DNA of 64,000 bases from Diphasiastrum complanatum (taxonomy: Eukaryota; Streptophyta; Lycopodiopsida; Lycopodiales; Lycopodiaceae). The translations under genes were made by a program, and so were the position numbers. Under the pieces are notes generated by a model. The model saw nothing but the letters and a program-made list of their open reading frames with translations, was not told where the DNA came from and searched no databases. Location: contig CM055100.1 of assembly GCA_029204225.1 (NCBI GenBank), positions 14,030,538-14,094,537 on the forward strand. The letters run 5' to 3'. This document shows positions 10,961 to 23,284 of the stretch, one piece after another (position 1 is the first letter of the stretch; every line of letters begins with the position of its first letter).

Positions 10961-11829
10961 TCAAGCCAACCCTAACCCTAGTTAATAAGTGAGAGAGATT
11001 TGGCACCCTGCTGCATGTGTAAGTCCAACCCGATGATCACATAGAGATTTGATTAATTAGAAAGTCAATAAAAGGACTTTAGGCCTTTTTGCGGGACTTT
11101 TAATGTCGCAGGGCCTAAATGTCAAGTTAGTGAATAAAGTTGGGTTTCCCTCCAATTTGGATGGTTCCAACTCTTTTTTAAATTTGAATAATTAGGGAGG
11201 CAGAAATGGACCAATAGGATTCAGAGGCTAGGGTCCTCCTCTCTACTATCAAAAGGGACCAACTCGAGTTGCTACACATGTTCATTTTCTCATTTCAATA
11301 AAGCAGATTGGTTCTCTTCAAAAATGGATTGATGAATGCTTGATATACTTAATCAGATATAGTTCTTTGTTCTGCGTTCAAATTTGTGTTAATATTGCTA
11401 TGCTTATTATTCATTTTTTCTGATCTTTCTAGTTGCTCTTTCTAATAATAGAAGACTAACATTTAGTCTTGTCTTTCGTGAATGTTTCGCGACTAATTAT
11501 CAGTCGAGCATTGTCTAGCTCTTCACGAATCATTCGTGACACATAATTTGTCTAGCTATTCGCAACAAATTATTCTTTTGGCACTTCGTTTATTAATGTT
11601 TGGCTATGTAATCAAGAATGACCATGATTTCCATCACTAAAGTTCTGTTCATTCTGATAGGCATGGTCATGATTTTGGAGAGAGTCGCATAGCTCGTTCC
11701 GCTACGCACGAACATTTTTTGTTCGAGTTTGTTTCTCGTTCGTGTTCATCTTACGCCTCTGAGCTAAATTTTTCGTTTCTAACATATACAACACCTTTCT
11801 CAACTCTCGTACTCTCCCTCTCTCCAACA
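10961..11829 (+). repeat. Copia copy 1, probable 5' LTR (left end not fixed)
   Basis: The right end is clear: ...CCAACA at 11829 is followed by TGGTATCAAAGC (11830), a primer site for initiator Met tRNA. Bases 11339-11487 match 15660-15808 closely over the same length, as expected for LTR copies. The left boundary cannot be placed, because the first ~370 bases do not match the 3' LTR start at 15180. Confidence 0.5.
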
Positions 11830-11841
11830 TGGTATCAAAGC
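11830..11841 (+). other. Primer-binding site (tRNA-iMet type) of copia copy 1
   Basis: TGGTATCAAAGC directly follows the LTR end. It is the usual Ty1/copia primer-site sequence, with A instead of G near its end. Confidence 0.75.
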
Positions 11842-11984
11842 TATTTTCATAGCCTGATAAGCTTCCACAATACAAGACTCTACTAGCCAATAGAGTAATT
11901 GTTTTCTTGTTCTGTATTTCTGCATCAGATTTTCATACTTAAGTCACTGATAGTTTCTCCTATCACTTAGACTAATTCCTCCAC

Positions 11985-12690
11985 ATGGATTCTTAAGGGA
12001 AAGCCAGTCCTATCATGGACAAGCTTGATGGAGCCAATTACCATCTGTGGAAATTTAAGATGAAAATTGTACTAATGGCTAAAGAATTGTATGACGTTGT
12101 TACAGGTGCAGAAGGGAAACCCGATGCAGCAATCGTCAGATGGAAGCTGAAGGATGTAAAGGCTTTCGCGTTGATAATCCTCAACATCACGGATACCCAG
12201 ATCGGCCATGTATCCGAGGCTCAGACATTGAAAGAATTCTGGGACATTTTGAGCACACTATATGAAGTGCGAAATATAGCTTCCAAGCTACATCTCAGAA
12301 AAAAGTTCTACTCTCTCAAGATGATGAATGGTGATTCTCTACATAATCACATTAATCAATTCAAGAACTTGCTTAGACAAATGGCCGTTGTCGGATCTGT
12401 CATTGACGATCAAGACGCAGTGATGCAACTGCTTACAAGCTTGTCAAGCTCTTATGACAGCTGGGTGATGATCATCACGACTCATCCAGAATTGACTCTT
12501 TCGAGAGTCATTACTATATTGTTGCAAGAAGACACGCGGAGGAACGAAGCCTCAAGTTCCTCAGCTGATTCTCACACCTTGTACACCAACAAGAGCATGA
12601 CAAAGCAGAAGAAGAAGAAAGGACCAAAGCAATCAAAGCCAGACCAGAAACCAGCTCAACACAAGAAACAGTTGAATCCGCAGACAAAGA
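11985..12690 (+). pseudogene. Ty1/copia gag, copy 1
   Basis: The natural start ATG at 11985 is followed by a stop at codon 4 (MDS*). The open part at 12015-12695 matches a copia gag: [13 protein letters not shown] near the start, then the region around LRKKFYSLKMMNGDSLHNHI. Gag packages element RNA in the cytoplasm. Downstream, the zinc knuckle (FCKYC, then HKIQDC, about 12698-12745) carries a stop, so the copy cannot make intact Gag. Confidence 0.8.
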
Positions 12691-12863
12691 AATAGTTGTT
12701 CTGCAAATACTGCAAATGAAACAACCACAAAATACAAGACTGTCGAATACTTCAAGCGAAGAACAACAGCAAGGGGCAGTCGAATCAAGTGGCAAATGCA
12801 GCTATAGAAGCTCCACAACCTACTCAAGAAGTGGATCATGATGCCTTCATGACCAGCCATCAA

Positions 12864-14456
12864 GGAGCATCTGGTGACAGTTCTTGGTTTCTGGATTCCG
12901 GAGCCACTCAACATATGACTAGCCTCATTGGTTGTTTTGAGTCCTATACATCTTAAAATACCCAAAAATATGTCCACCTTGGTGACAATAGCACACAGGC
13001 TATTAAAGGTGAAGGCACTGTAAAATTAAACTTTGCCAATGATCAGTCTAAGCTACTCTCTGAAGTCCTTTATGTACCAAATTTATCTACGAATTTGCTC
13101 TCTGTAAGCAGAATCACAGATCTAGGACACAGAGTAGAATTCAAATGTGATCAGTGTAAAGTACTTGATAGGACAGACAAGATCCTAGCACTCAGAAAGA
13201 GGCATGGATACTTGTACAAATTGAGTCATTGCTTTTTTGCCTCTAGTCAGGCTCTCAGTACTTCAATTCATTCAAATAAAGGTTTACTTTGGCATTATAG
13301 ACTTGGTCATTTAAATCATGCTGTTGTACAACAAATGTCTAGGCAATCTATTGTTCTTGATCTCGACTATCCTCATGAAAGAGTCGAGTTACCTGTTTGT
13401 CAAGACTGCCTAGTTGGTAAACAAACTAGGAAACCTTTTAAATCAAGCCATTAGCACATTGCTAGAGGATTGCTAGATGTTGTACATTCAGATATCTGTG
13501 GCTCGATGAAAAATCCTTCGTTGAAGGATGCCAAATATTTTATAACCTTTATTGATGAATTTTTCAGAAGGACCGTGGTGTATTTTATAAAGAAGAAATT
13601 AGAAGCCTTCAACTGCTTCAGAATCTTCAAGGAGCATGCAAAGAAGGAGACTGGAAGGATGATCAAGGCCCTCAGGTCAGAAAACGGTGGAGAATATATC
13701 TCTATCGAGTTTAAGGAGTACTGCCAAGGCCAAGGCATTGAGCAGCAATTCATCACTCCTTATAGTCCTCAGTCTAATGGCTTAGCCGAGAGGAAGTACC
13801 GTACTCTGGTCGAATATGCCAAATGTATGCTATTGCATGCATCATTGCCTAAGAGATTCTGGACTGAAGCTCTCTCCATTGCAACCTACGTCCAAAACAG
13901 ATGTTCGACTAAGGCCCTCTCAAACAAGACACCCCACGAGGTGTGGACAGGCTCTAAGCCTTCTTTGAAGAACCTAAGAGTGTTTGGGTGCATTGCCTAC
14001 GCGCAGATCCCAAAAGACACGAGAAAGAAATTGGACTTCCAAGTTCTCAAGACCATCCTGATCGGATATACATCATCTGATAATACTTATAAACTGTATG
14101 ATCCTAATACCCAGCAAATCTTGTATAGCCGGGATACAGTCTTCATTGAGGATCAGTTCGTCGACCTCACAGACAAGGATGTTGCTCAAGAAGAACCCTC
14201 GTCACCTGCCATTGACACGACAGTCCGAGCTTCTGGCTCAGGCGTGTCTATTGTCGAACCACTTCGAGACAACGAAGCAAATGAAGATGTTGCTGCTATC
14301 CAGCAGCAAATTCCAAGAGCGGTTCTTCAGTCGAATCCTCCCAGAAGATCAAGCCGAGTGCACACACATCCCACAAGGTATAATCCTGAGTCTACCTGTC
14401 TCTTGATACAGGAACCGATGACAGTCGAAGAGGCACTAATGTCCCCAGACCAAGCA
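12864..14456 (+). pseudogene. Ty1/copia protease and integrase, copy 1
   Basis: The protease active-site motif WFLDSGATQHM lies at about 12885-12917, followed by a stop at 12954. A GAG-pre-integrase frame (13095-13454) has the HHCC elements LWHYRLGHLNH and CQDCLVGKQ and ends at a stop. Integrase continues at 13470-14450: first Asp in DVVHSDICG, Glu in SPQSNGLAERK. The second catalytic Asp (normally SDNGGEY) is Glu here (SENGGEY). The frame ends in the linker TVEEALMSPD, where a deletion removes the reverse transcriptase. Confidence 0.85.
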
Positions 14457-15143
14457 GGAAGTGGAGCAAATGAGAGAATACCCTTATCGATCAATACTAG
14501 GATCTCTCATGTACGCAATGGTCTGTACAACACCTGATATCTCTTTTGTTATAAGCTCACTCAGCCAATACATGGCTAATCCTGGCATTACCCATTGGAA
14601 GGCTCTCATACGAGTCATGAGATATATTCAAGCTACCATGGACCAGTGCATCTGCTATGGAGATGTCAGCAACGACAATCTCCATCAGCTCAGTGGTTAT
14701 TCTTATGCAAGCTGGGGAGGAGATGTAGACAATTGTAAATCCACATCTAGATTTACATTCTTCTTCAATGGCGGTCCTATCTCATGGAGCAGTCGTAAGC
14801 AAACTTCTGTCACCTTTCTTCTACAGAAGCAGAATACATTGCTGCTTCTCAATCTATCAAGGAAGCGTTCTGGTTGAGAAATTTACTGTCAGATGTTAAT
14901 CTGAATCAGTATAGCCCTACAATTTTATTTTGTGATAATCAGAGTGCTATTGCCTTATCGACCAACCCTAGATTTCACTCTAGGAGTAAGCACATTGAAA
15001 TCAGATATCACTACATTAGGGGCAAGGTTCTCAACAAGGAAGTAAGCTTAACGTACTCAAAACGCAGGACATGGTTGCAGACATATTCACGAAAGCACTT
15101 AGTGTTAATGCACACAACAATTTTTGTGCATTGCTTAGTTTGA
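14456..15143 (+). pseudogene. Ty1/copia RNase H region, copy 1 (reverse transcriptase deleted)
   Basis: The frame resumes, in a different phase from the integrase, with REYPYRSILGSLMYAM and continues through SLSQYMANPG and the RNase H end (FCDNQSAIALS, then RSKHIEIRYHYIR). Compared with copy 2, everything between the EEAL linker and REYPY (about 790 bases, the whole RT core) is missing. There is one further frame change near 14875. Copy 1 is therefore dead for reverse transcription. Confidence 0.85.
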
Positions 15144-15167
15144 AGATCAAGGCATTCACGGATCCAG

Positions 15168-15179
15168 ATTAAGAGAGGG
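15168..15179 (+). other. Polypurine tract of copia copy 1
   Basis: A purine-rich run (AAGAGAGGG) sits immediately before TGTTGG at 15180, the expected start of the 3' LTR. Confidence 0.6.
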
Positions 15180-15808
15180 TGTTGGATTTATTTTCTCTAG
15201 TCATCTAAATCTCATTTTTAATCTTCCTCCATTCATGCTGCATATTTACTCGCGTTGTCGCGCAGTCTGCATTCTCACAGGCGATGAAAAGACGAAAAGC
15301 AAAGGTTGATGGCACCCCCTCTTCATGCTCATGCTGCTGTGCTAACAAACTGGACGACGACTGTAGCCACCCATGATCTCCTACAGACAGCACATCCACC
15401 CTGTACTTTCTTCATTTGCACACCTGTAACATTATGTATATATATTGAATAACATTTGCGTATTCATCATGAACTTAGTAAGCGAGAGAGAACGAAGAAG
15501 AGAAGCTTATCAAAGATAGACAAAAGTAGATGCTCTGTGCATTGATTCTTTAATTTGTCAACAATAAGGTTTCATTCCTTTACAGTTTGAATAAGCTTCG
15601 TAGGGCACGTGGCTTCATCCGATACTGTCTTGTGCTCTACTGCATTATTGACACGTATACTTGATATACTTAATCTGATACAGTTCTTTGTTCTACGTTC
15701 AGATTCGTGTTTATACTGCTATGTTTATTATTCATTATGTATGATCTTTCTAGTTGCTCTTTCTGGTAATAGACGACTAACATTTAGTCTTGTCTTTCGC
15801 AAACGTTT
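15180..15808 (+). repeat. Copia copy 1, 3' LTR region
   Basis: It starts TGTTGGATTT after the polypurine tract. Its last 149 bases (15660-15808) match 11339-11487 in the 5' LTR. The intervening part does not match the 5' side, and homology stops abruptly at 15808, so this LTR is truncated or rearranged. Confidence 0.5.
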
Positions 15809-15834
15809 CCACTTTCTTGAACAAATACGTGATC

Positions 15835-16259
15835 TTCGTCGGTGTTATCGGATGAGCTGGTATTTGCGTCTGAAAATACGCATCACGCTCAAGGGTGGTC
15901 GCATCCAATTCACCTTGGAGACATGTGCGATCCTGCTCCGCCATATGCAATTGACCCTTTAGTAGTTGTACCTATTGCTTTGCATCCTGCACGACCTTGT
16001 CCACATGATCCTATGCGGTTGTCAGGGCATTTTGTAGGGAGTTGACGTATCGTTCAAGGCGATCAGCCTGTTGCTGTGCCATCTTCTTTTCAGCTTCAGA
16101 TTTGTCTTCGTGCTGCTTGGCGATCTTCAATTCTCGATCCAGCTGGACAATCTTCTGGCTAATAAGAGTGTTTCTGATCCTAGATCTGAAATTCTTTGCT
16201 CCATTTCTTTTTTTTTGGTCAAGCATAGACTGGATCACTTGCGCAAGGCTTGAGACCAA
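15835..16259 (-). pseudogene. Coiled-coil fragment, probable retrotransposon accessory or gag piece
   Basis: The minus-strand frame (16011-16259) is strongly heptad-like and charged (IVQLDRELKIAKQHEDKSE, MAQQQADRLERYVNSLQ). After a stop it continues in the same phase to about 15835 (VQLLKGQLHMAEQDRT). No catalytic motif is present. Its style resembles the coiled-coil 3' ORF of the Ty3 element at 36-38.6 kb, but the sequence is not the same. It could be part of the minus-strand chromovirus split by copia copy 1, or an independent scrap. Confidence 0.4.
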
Positions 16260-19162
16260 CTTATAGGTGAATTTGGTGGTCCATTACACTGAATACTAGT
16301 TTGGCTGATCAGTTCTTAACCAAAATTTGCAGGCATGTACAATACTATGAAAATAGGCTATTAAAATCTCGGCGAAGGTTTCTGGGAGTTCACATAAAAG
16401 TATCTACACATAAGAAACTATCTTGTAATACACAAGTGAAAAGATACATGACTTTGACCGCATGGTAGGTACTAGGGCAGATCCGTGCCATACTAGCCCC
16501 AAGGACGTCTTATTCAAAACATTTGGGAGTTTGAGCACCTTATGTCTTGGAAAAATCCATGCCATTCAAGCACGTCAAAATCAAACTCTGCAAACATCCC
16601 CAACTTACTCATATAGGCTACACTTTCATTTACAAAATTCCAAACTTTGCAAAGGATAAAAAAGACCCAAACTTAATAAGATTTGCAGCATGGAATGTAA
16701 GTACTTTTTTGGCAGATAACTTCAAAAACTATTTACATAATATATGACGTTACCAACGTCTTTAATGAACTGTACTGTAGTGTTGGGTGATACTACCATC
16801 AGTATAGTTTCATAGAGCTTCATACCCGAATGCGAGGTGAGGTTTTTTCTTGTGAGCTACCCATTTTTCACTGCTTCAAGAAAAACCCTTCTTATGTACT
16901 ACCAATTCAAAACTAAAAGTGATGGATTAATGGCAGTGCAACCTTTATCGTGGAGTATCGTAATCTTGCAACAATGTTAAACTTAAACACATTCACTTCA
17001 AGTATTCGTGTGTCAAGGGATGATGGAGTCATCAATTCCTAGCTCGATTGTTTATCGAATATAGAAAGCAGTAAAGTATAAATGTTACTCTTGCATTTAG
17101 ATAGCTACAGTTATCAAAGAAAACCAGCACATTTTGTGCTTATATCCCAAGCAAACCATGCACATTAGTCATCTGTTGAACACATACATATTATGTTCTT
17201 TCTTACAATCAAAAGCATGTATTGAAATGAGCCACAATCTGGTTGGGCGGCCTACTACGAAAGGTTTCCATAGAGACCAACTTATGCTTTTGAGACAGCA
17301 CCCACACATATTCACTTTTAAACATGTATACCAGAAGCAAAAATTTTGTATCAATTTCTGATAATCAAGTATCATGTGAGCTCATTCCCTTTCCAGCATA
17401 ACAAGCTAATGATACTCCTTAGATGCGTATGATCATTCAATTAAGCAAACCACATCTTTCTTACCTTAGTCAGCAGTATCTTCCACCCATATACTCTCCC
17501 ACAAAGCTTTCACAGGTCTCCTCTCCTCCAAGCAGCGATGGTAGCAATAGAGAAGCCAACCAAGAGTGCTAAAGCAAGAAAGAGAGAGAGATATACAATA
17601 TTACACTTAGTTCCTCTTGACAAAGCAAGACTGAAGCCTTTTAAAGCCTTTATTCATAATCCAACAAGGTAAAGTATAGTTGAAAAGTAAAATACAGGTT
17701 TGAAAAACACCATAAAGCAAAACCACTTTCAAGACATCTAGCTGATACCAAGTTGATACATGCCACCATCTCACACAACAAAACTGCACAAGTTAGTTAC
17801 GTGAAGAAGATAGGTGTCATAGCTGAACGTTAGTTGTTATTCATGTCCAAAAGGAGTTATTGTACTTCACAGCTTTGAATAGCAATTTGAAACATTCTAG
17901 TCTTCCCAAGCAAACATTGTTTTGGTGATAGGCCAAGCCATTATATCACCGTATCAGGACGAGCGCCATGCTGATCAGCTTACGGTCAATTGGTCCATAT
18001 CAATTCATTTTTAGTGTCCATACTCCTGAGCATATCCATGCTTTCCAGTTGTATCGCACCAGAAGTCTAAAGTAACACTTATTAGGGTGAGTTTAAGATT
18101 TTAACTAGCTTGATTGTATGATTATTTTTGCGCACAATCATGCTATATAAAAATCATAAATCAAGTATGGTAAAAGGACCTTACTTTGGATAGAGACCTA
18201 AATTTTTTATGAGTGGGAGTTTTCCAACGTTTCTACCAAGTATTAGGGCAGATCTGTGCCATTCTAGCCCTTTCGTAGAAACTACATATCTTACACAAAT
18301 CCATGTCGTCTAAGACTGTTATTTGGAATCCCCACTATGAGGGGTTTTTTTTTTACAGAGGTTTCTTAAAGAATCAATTAAACGATTTAGCTTTATGGAT
18401 GCAGTATCTTTTACTTTAGTTGTTTTTTTGAGGAAGCACAGGAACTAAGACATCTCGTACTTTGTTCATGCTTCATAGAATATGCATAGGTGATAACAAG
18501 AAGTAGTACCTGAATGCTTGCAGACGAGGCTTCTTGAGAGGATGCCATGGTGTATCCGCAGCAAGTATCTTGTTTCTCTTTAGATCACAACCAGAAGAAA
18601 TTGTCTTTTATCTCATATTTATGTCCACAAATCCAGAATATGTATGTAGCTGTCAAAGCATGTTCAAGCACGTATTCCATACAATATTTTGATAGTTGGC
18701 ATACCTTTTTCAAGGAGTATGTAATGTATGGTTCTGATTCAAACCATAAAGTAACCTATAGTATGTCGTAGTATAAAAAATGATGCTACATAGTCATAGA
18801 AACATTGATGAAGGTTTTAGTGATGATATTCAACTATCTTGACTGCTTAGAAAGCCATTTAGTATGAAAGAAAGTCATTAAAACATACATTAATGAATCC
18901 CGTAATCATTTTTGTAGGTAAACGAATAAGAGCAATGAAACTATCATACTATTCATTACTGGGACAACGAGCAATGTTATAGATAGCTTTCCATTCAATC
19001 ATGAAAAAGTTACCATATAATCCATCGCTAGAGCAGTGAGTGATCTAACATGTTTTTAAGCCTTCTATTATGAAGAAGAAGACATGTTGTCCATCGGTGG
19101 ATAGTAGTCATGCATTGAAAGTAGGAAGTTTCCGTTATTCCATTAGTCACCTATTTTCGACA
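16260..19162. other. Intergenic, with one dispersed ~31-bp direct repeat
   Basis: No coding feature was recognised. A segment reading GGGCAGATCCGTGCCAT, flanked by TACTAG and ACTAGCCC, at about 16469-16499 recurs with few changes at about 18239-18270. The right end may include the degraded 5' LTR of copia copy 2, which ends in TTCGACA at 19162. Confidence 0.35.
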
Positions 19163-19440
19163 TGGTATCAGAGCATTCTAATCTGGTATCAGAATATTTC
19201 TAATCTCTTTATTAGATTGATCCATCATAGTATCAGTGCTAGATCACGACATCAGAATAGTTATTACTACTCCCTTTACCTAAACCGTCACGGTATCAGA
19301 CTTGTGATCTCTATCAAGGCCTAATACTATCATGATATCAGAGCGCATAGTTCTAATACGTGATATTGTTCGCGATATCATATAGATATCATATTCTTCA
19401 GTTGATATCATCTTTTTCAGTATCAGAGAATTGATTTCCT
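19163..19440 (+). repeat. Cluster of primer-site-like GGTATCAGA motifs, copia copy 2 leader
   Basis: TGGTATCAGAGC at 19163 is a standard tRNA-iMet primer site. Further variants follow: TGGTATCAGAA (19184), AGTATCAGTG (about 19229), CGGTATCAGA (19291), TGATATCAGAGC (19333), GATATCA copies near 19374-19410 and AGTATCAGAG (about 19419). The spacing is irregular. Only the first is in the usual position next to an LTR end. Confidence 0.65.
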
Positions 19441-19497
19441 ATTGTTGGCATCACTACATCTTAGCACCATCGATACAATCGATAGACTAAGTTCCAG

Positions 19498-22400
19498 ATG
19501 GATTCTCAAAGTAAAGTCGGTCTTATCGCAGACAAGCTGAATGGATCCAATTATCATTTATGAAAATTTAAGATGAAGACCTTGCTAATTGCCAACAAGT
19601 TGTGGGATGTTGTTATAGGTATCAAAGTGGAATCTGAAGACGACACAGAAGACTCAAAGTGGAAATCGAAGGATGGTAAAGCTTTCATGCTTATTATCCT
19701 CAATATATCATATACTCAAATTGGCCACATAGTTGAAGCCAAAACTTCAAAAGAAGTTTGGGACATCTTGAGATCACTATATGATGTGAGAGACATAACT
19801 ACCAAGTTACACCTACGAAGGAAATTCTTCACACTCAAGATGTCAAATGGTGATTCTCTTCATAATCACATTAACAAGTTTAAGAATCTCTTGCAATAGA
19901 TGGCTGCTATCGGATCAGTCATAGACGATGCAATCATGACATTGCTTTCAAGCCTGTCTTCTACATATGAGAATTGGATGATGATCATCACGATACACTC
20001 AGATTTAATTCTTACCAAAGTTATCACTATGTTGCTGCAAGAAGATAATCGAAGAAGTCAAGACACTTCGTCTACTTCCTCATCTCAAGCTCTATACGTC
20101 AACAAAGACTCAAAATGACAGAAGCAGAAAAGCTCCAAGAAGGCTGCAACGAATCAGAAGCCGACTCAAAGTCAAGAACAATCATCAAATCCACAGTCGA
20201 AGAAAGATTTGTTTTGTAGGTATTGCAAGTGCAATAACCATGAGATCTAGGATTGCCGAATTCTCAAAGCGAAGAACGCAGCCAAGCAACCGGATCAACA
20301 AGAATATACAGTTACATCATCTCTCCAGGTCGAAGTGGACAAAGGTGCATTTATGGTCAAAAAACCAAAGCGCAATTTTGGATGATTCTTGGTTTCTGGA
20401 TTCTGACGCTACTCAACACATGACCAATCAACGTGAGATCTCGAACTCCTATACGCCTTATAGCACAAAGAAATATGTTCATCTTGGTGACAATAGCACT
20501 CAACTCCAATAGCACTCACACTATTGAAGGTGAAGGTACTGTAACATTGCGATTCCAGCATGATCAATTCAAACTACTGTCAAAAGTTTTATATGTTCCT
20601 AAACTCTCTACAAATCTGTTATCAATAAGTAGAATTAAAAATTTAGGTCAGAAGGTGGAGTTTGAATCTGATCAATGTAGAATTATTGATAGGAGTAACA
20701 AGATCCTGGCACTCGGCAAGAGGCAGAAATACTTATATAGATTGGCACATTGTTATTCTGAAACTAGTCAAGTCTTGAAAATCTCTGTTCTTGTCAATAA
20801 AGCATTACTATGGCATCATCGCTTAGGACACTTGAATTATGCATCTGTATTGAACATGTCCAAACAATCTATGGCTCTTGATCTCGACTATCCTTTTGGT
20901 AAAGTTGATCTCCATGTCTACCATAGTTGTATCCTTGGAAAGCAGACTAGGATTCCTTTTAAATCGAGTCATAGGCATGCAGCAAAAAGTCTGTTAGATG
21001 TTGTTCATACAGATATATGTGGACCTATGCAAAACCCCTCATTGTTAGATGCAAAGTATTTCATTACCTTTATTGATGAATCTCCGAAAGAACAGTTGTT
21101 TACTTCATTAAATAGAAATCAGAGGCTTTCATCAAGTTTAGACAATTCAAAGAGCATGCAAAAAATTAGACTAGTAAACGAATCAAAGCACTGAGGTCTG
21201 ACAACGAGGGAGAATACATCTCCATCGAGCTGCCTTAACAACAACATTGAACAACAATACATTACCTCCTACTCGTCTCAGTCAAATGGTCTTGCTAAGA
21301 GAAAGAACAGAACCTTAGTTGAATCGGCAAAGTGCATGTTATCACATGCATCACTTCCGAAGTCCTTCTGGGCTTAAGCTGTTTCAACAACAACCTATAT
21401 TCGGAACAGATGTCTTACCAAAGGTCTCTCAGACAAAACACCATTCGAAGTTTGGACAGGTATCAAACCTTCTTAATCAAACTTATGAGTTTTTGGATGT
21501 ACTATTTATGTGTAGATTCCTCATGACCTCAGGAAGAAGCTCAACTTCTAGAGTATCAAATATAGTTTCATCAGCTACACTACTTCATATCAAGCCTACA
21601 AGTTGTTCGATCCCATCGACTTGAAGATATTCACTAGTCAGAATGCTATCTTCATCGAAGATCAGTTTATCGACCTCAAAGGAGAAGATAGTGCCCATGT
21701 AGCCGACCTGTTAGATTCTCCTGACATATTAAACTTTCCAGTTCCTCAGTCAACTATTTCCATTGAAGGTCCAAGCTCATTTACTCTTGACGAACAACAT
21801 ATCAATGGCGAATCCGAAGATGATGTTGCAGTTCAGCAACTACAGTATGATGAAAATGATCAACTTACCTATTAGGTATATCGACGAGTCTGCAGCCTAC
21901 CTTGTTCACGAGCTGACGATTGTCGAAGAGGCACTTTGTCAGCCAGATTCTGAACTTTGGAAAGAAGCTATGGATAAAGAGTATTCATCTCTTATCAGCA
22001 GAAACATAGTTGATTGCAAATGGATTTTCAAAGTCAAGTACAAAGCAGACGAAAGCATTGACAGAAGAAAAGCCTGACTTGTCGCCAGAGGATTTTCTTA
22101 GGTATACAACATCAATTACACTGAGACTTTCGGTCCAGTAGTTAAGCATTCTTCTATTCAACTTTTGCTATCGTTTGTTGTTGCAGCAGATTTGGAAATA
22201 CATCAAATGGATGTATAAACAACATATCTCAATGGAGTTATTGAAGAAGACATTTACATGGTGCAACTCGAAGGTTATATTATCGAGGGTAAACACAATC
22301 ATGTGTGTAAACTCCATAAGGCACTTTATGGCTTGAAGCAATCTACTCGAGTATGGTTTCAAAGGATCAATACTTTTCTTATTGATCATGGCCACACACC

Positions 22401-23076
22401 TAGCTCTTCAGATCTAAATGTTTACTTCAAGACAGTGCAACAGTCTTTTATCATTATCACTTTGTATGTGGACGACACATTGCTCTTTAGCAACAGTATT
22501 GATCTGATAAAAGAAGGCAAGTCAATGTTATCTTCGAAATTCGACATGACTGATCTGGGCGAAGCTCATTTCTACCTTGGTATTCAAATCCACAGAGATA
22601 GAAATCAAAAGTTAATCTACATTACTCAACAAAGGTACATCTACAATATGTTAGTTAGATATAATCTGATTAATTGCAAGTTTGCTCTCTGACAAATGGA
22701 ACCAGGTATCAAATTATCAAAGGACCATTATCCTCAAACAATTCAAGAGAAGCAGCAAATGTGTGAGTATCCTTACCATTCTATTATAGGATCTCTTATG
22801 TGCGCAATGATCTATACCAGGCCAGACATAGTTTTTGTAGTCAGCTCTTTAAGTCAGTATATGGCCAACCCTGGTATAACACATTGGAAGGCTCTTATTA
22901 GAGTCATGAGATATCTTCGAGGTACTATGGACTTTTTCATTTATTGTGGAGTAGTCGGCAATGACAAACTCAATTTACTCATTGGTTTTACAGATGCAAG
23001 TTGGGCAGGAGATGAAGACACTCGTAAATCTACTTCCGGATTTACATTCTTCCTCAACAATGGTCCGATTTCTTGA
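19498..23076 (+). pseudogene. Ty1/copia polyprotein, copy 2, multiply broken
   Basis: Related to copy 1 and collinear with it. Order: gag from the ATG at 19498 (a stop replaces Trp after NYHL); a zinc knuckle with a stop (about 20215-20255); protease with DSDA instead of DSGA (about 20398); GAG-pre-integrase and integrase with the Asp motif DVVHTDICG, then frame changes around 21200-21600; reverse transcriptase 21900-22690 with intact LYVDDTLLF; RNase H from 22750 (CEYPYHSIIGSLM). It stops at about 23076-23092, where homology to copy 1 ends at the LTR-like start of the Ty3 element. It retains the RT that copy 1 lacks but cannot encode a full polyprotein. Confidence 0.85.
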
Positions 23077-23092
23077 AACAATCGCAAGCAGA

Positions 23093-23266
23093 TGAAGTTA
23101 GTTAGGGGAGTAGAGCTAGTGTGAGTAGTGTTAGGGGAGGTAGAGTCAAACAAAAAGTATAAAACTAACTAAAAGTAGCATCTATGCATAATTAGGTATC
23201 TATCCAGTGAACTAGCACTTGTTGACAGGCGGGAGGGCTATACTATGCAAGATCTTCGACCCTACA
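23093..23266 (+). repeat. Probable 5' LTR of a Tat/Athila-type Ty3 element
   Basis: The segment between the copia break and the primer site begins TGAAGTTAG and ends CCCTACA, obeying TG...CA. At 174 bp it is short for this lineage, so it may be truncated. A second copy was not found further right, so the call rests on position alone. Confidence 0.45.
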
Positions 23267-23267
23267 G

Positions 23268-23284
23268 TGGCGCCGTTGCCGGGG
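23268..23284 (+). other. Primer-binding site (tRNA-Asp type)
   Basis: TGGCGCCGTTGCCGGGG is the primer-site form typical of plant Athila/Tat Ty3 elements. It marks the start of the internal region of the element that continues to about 38.6 kb. Confidence 0.8.
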
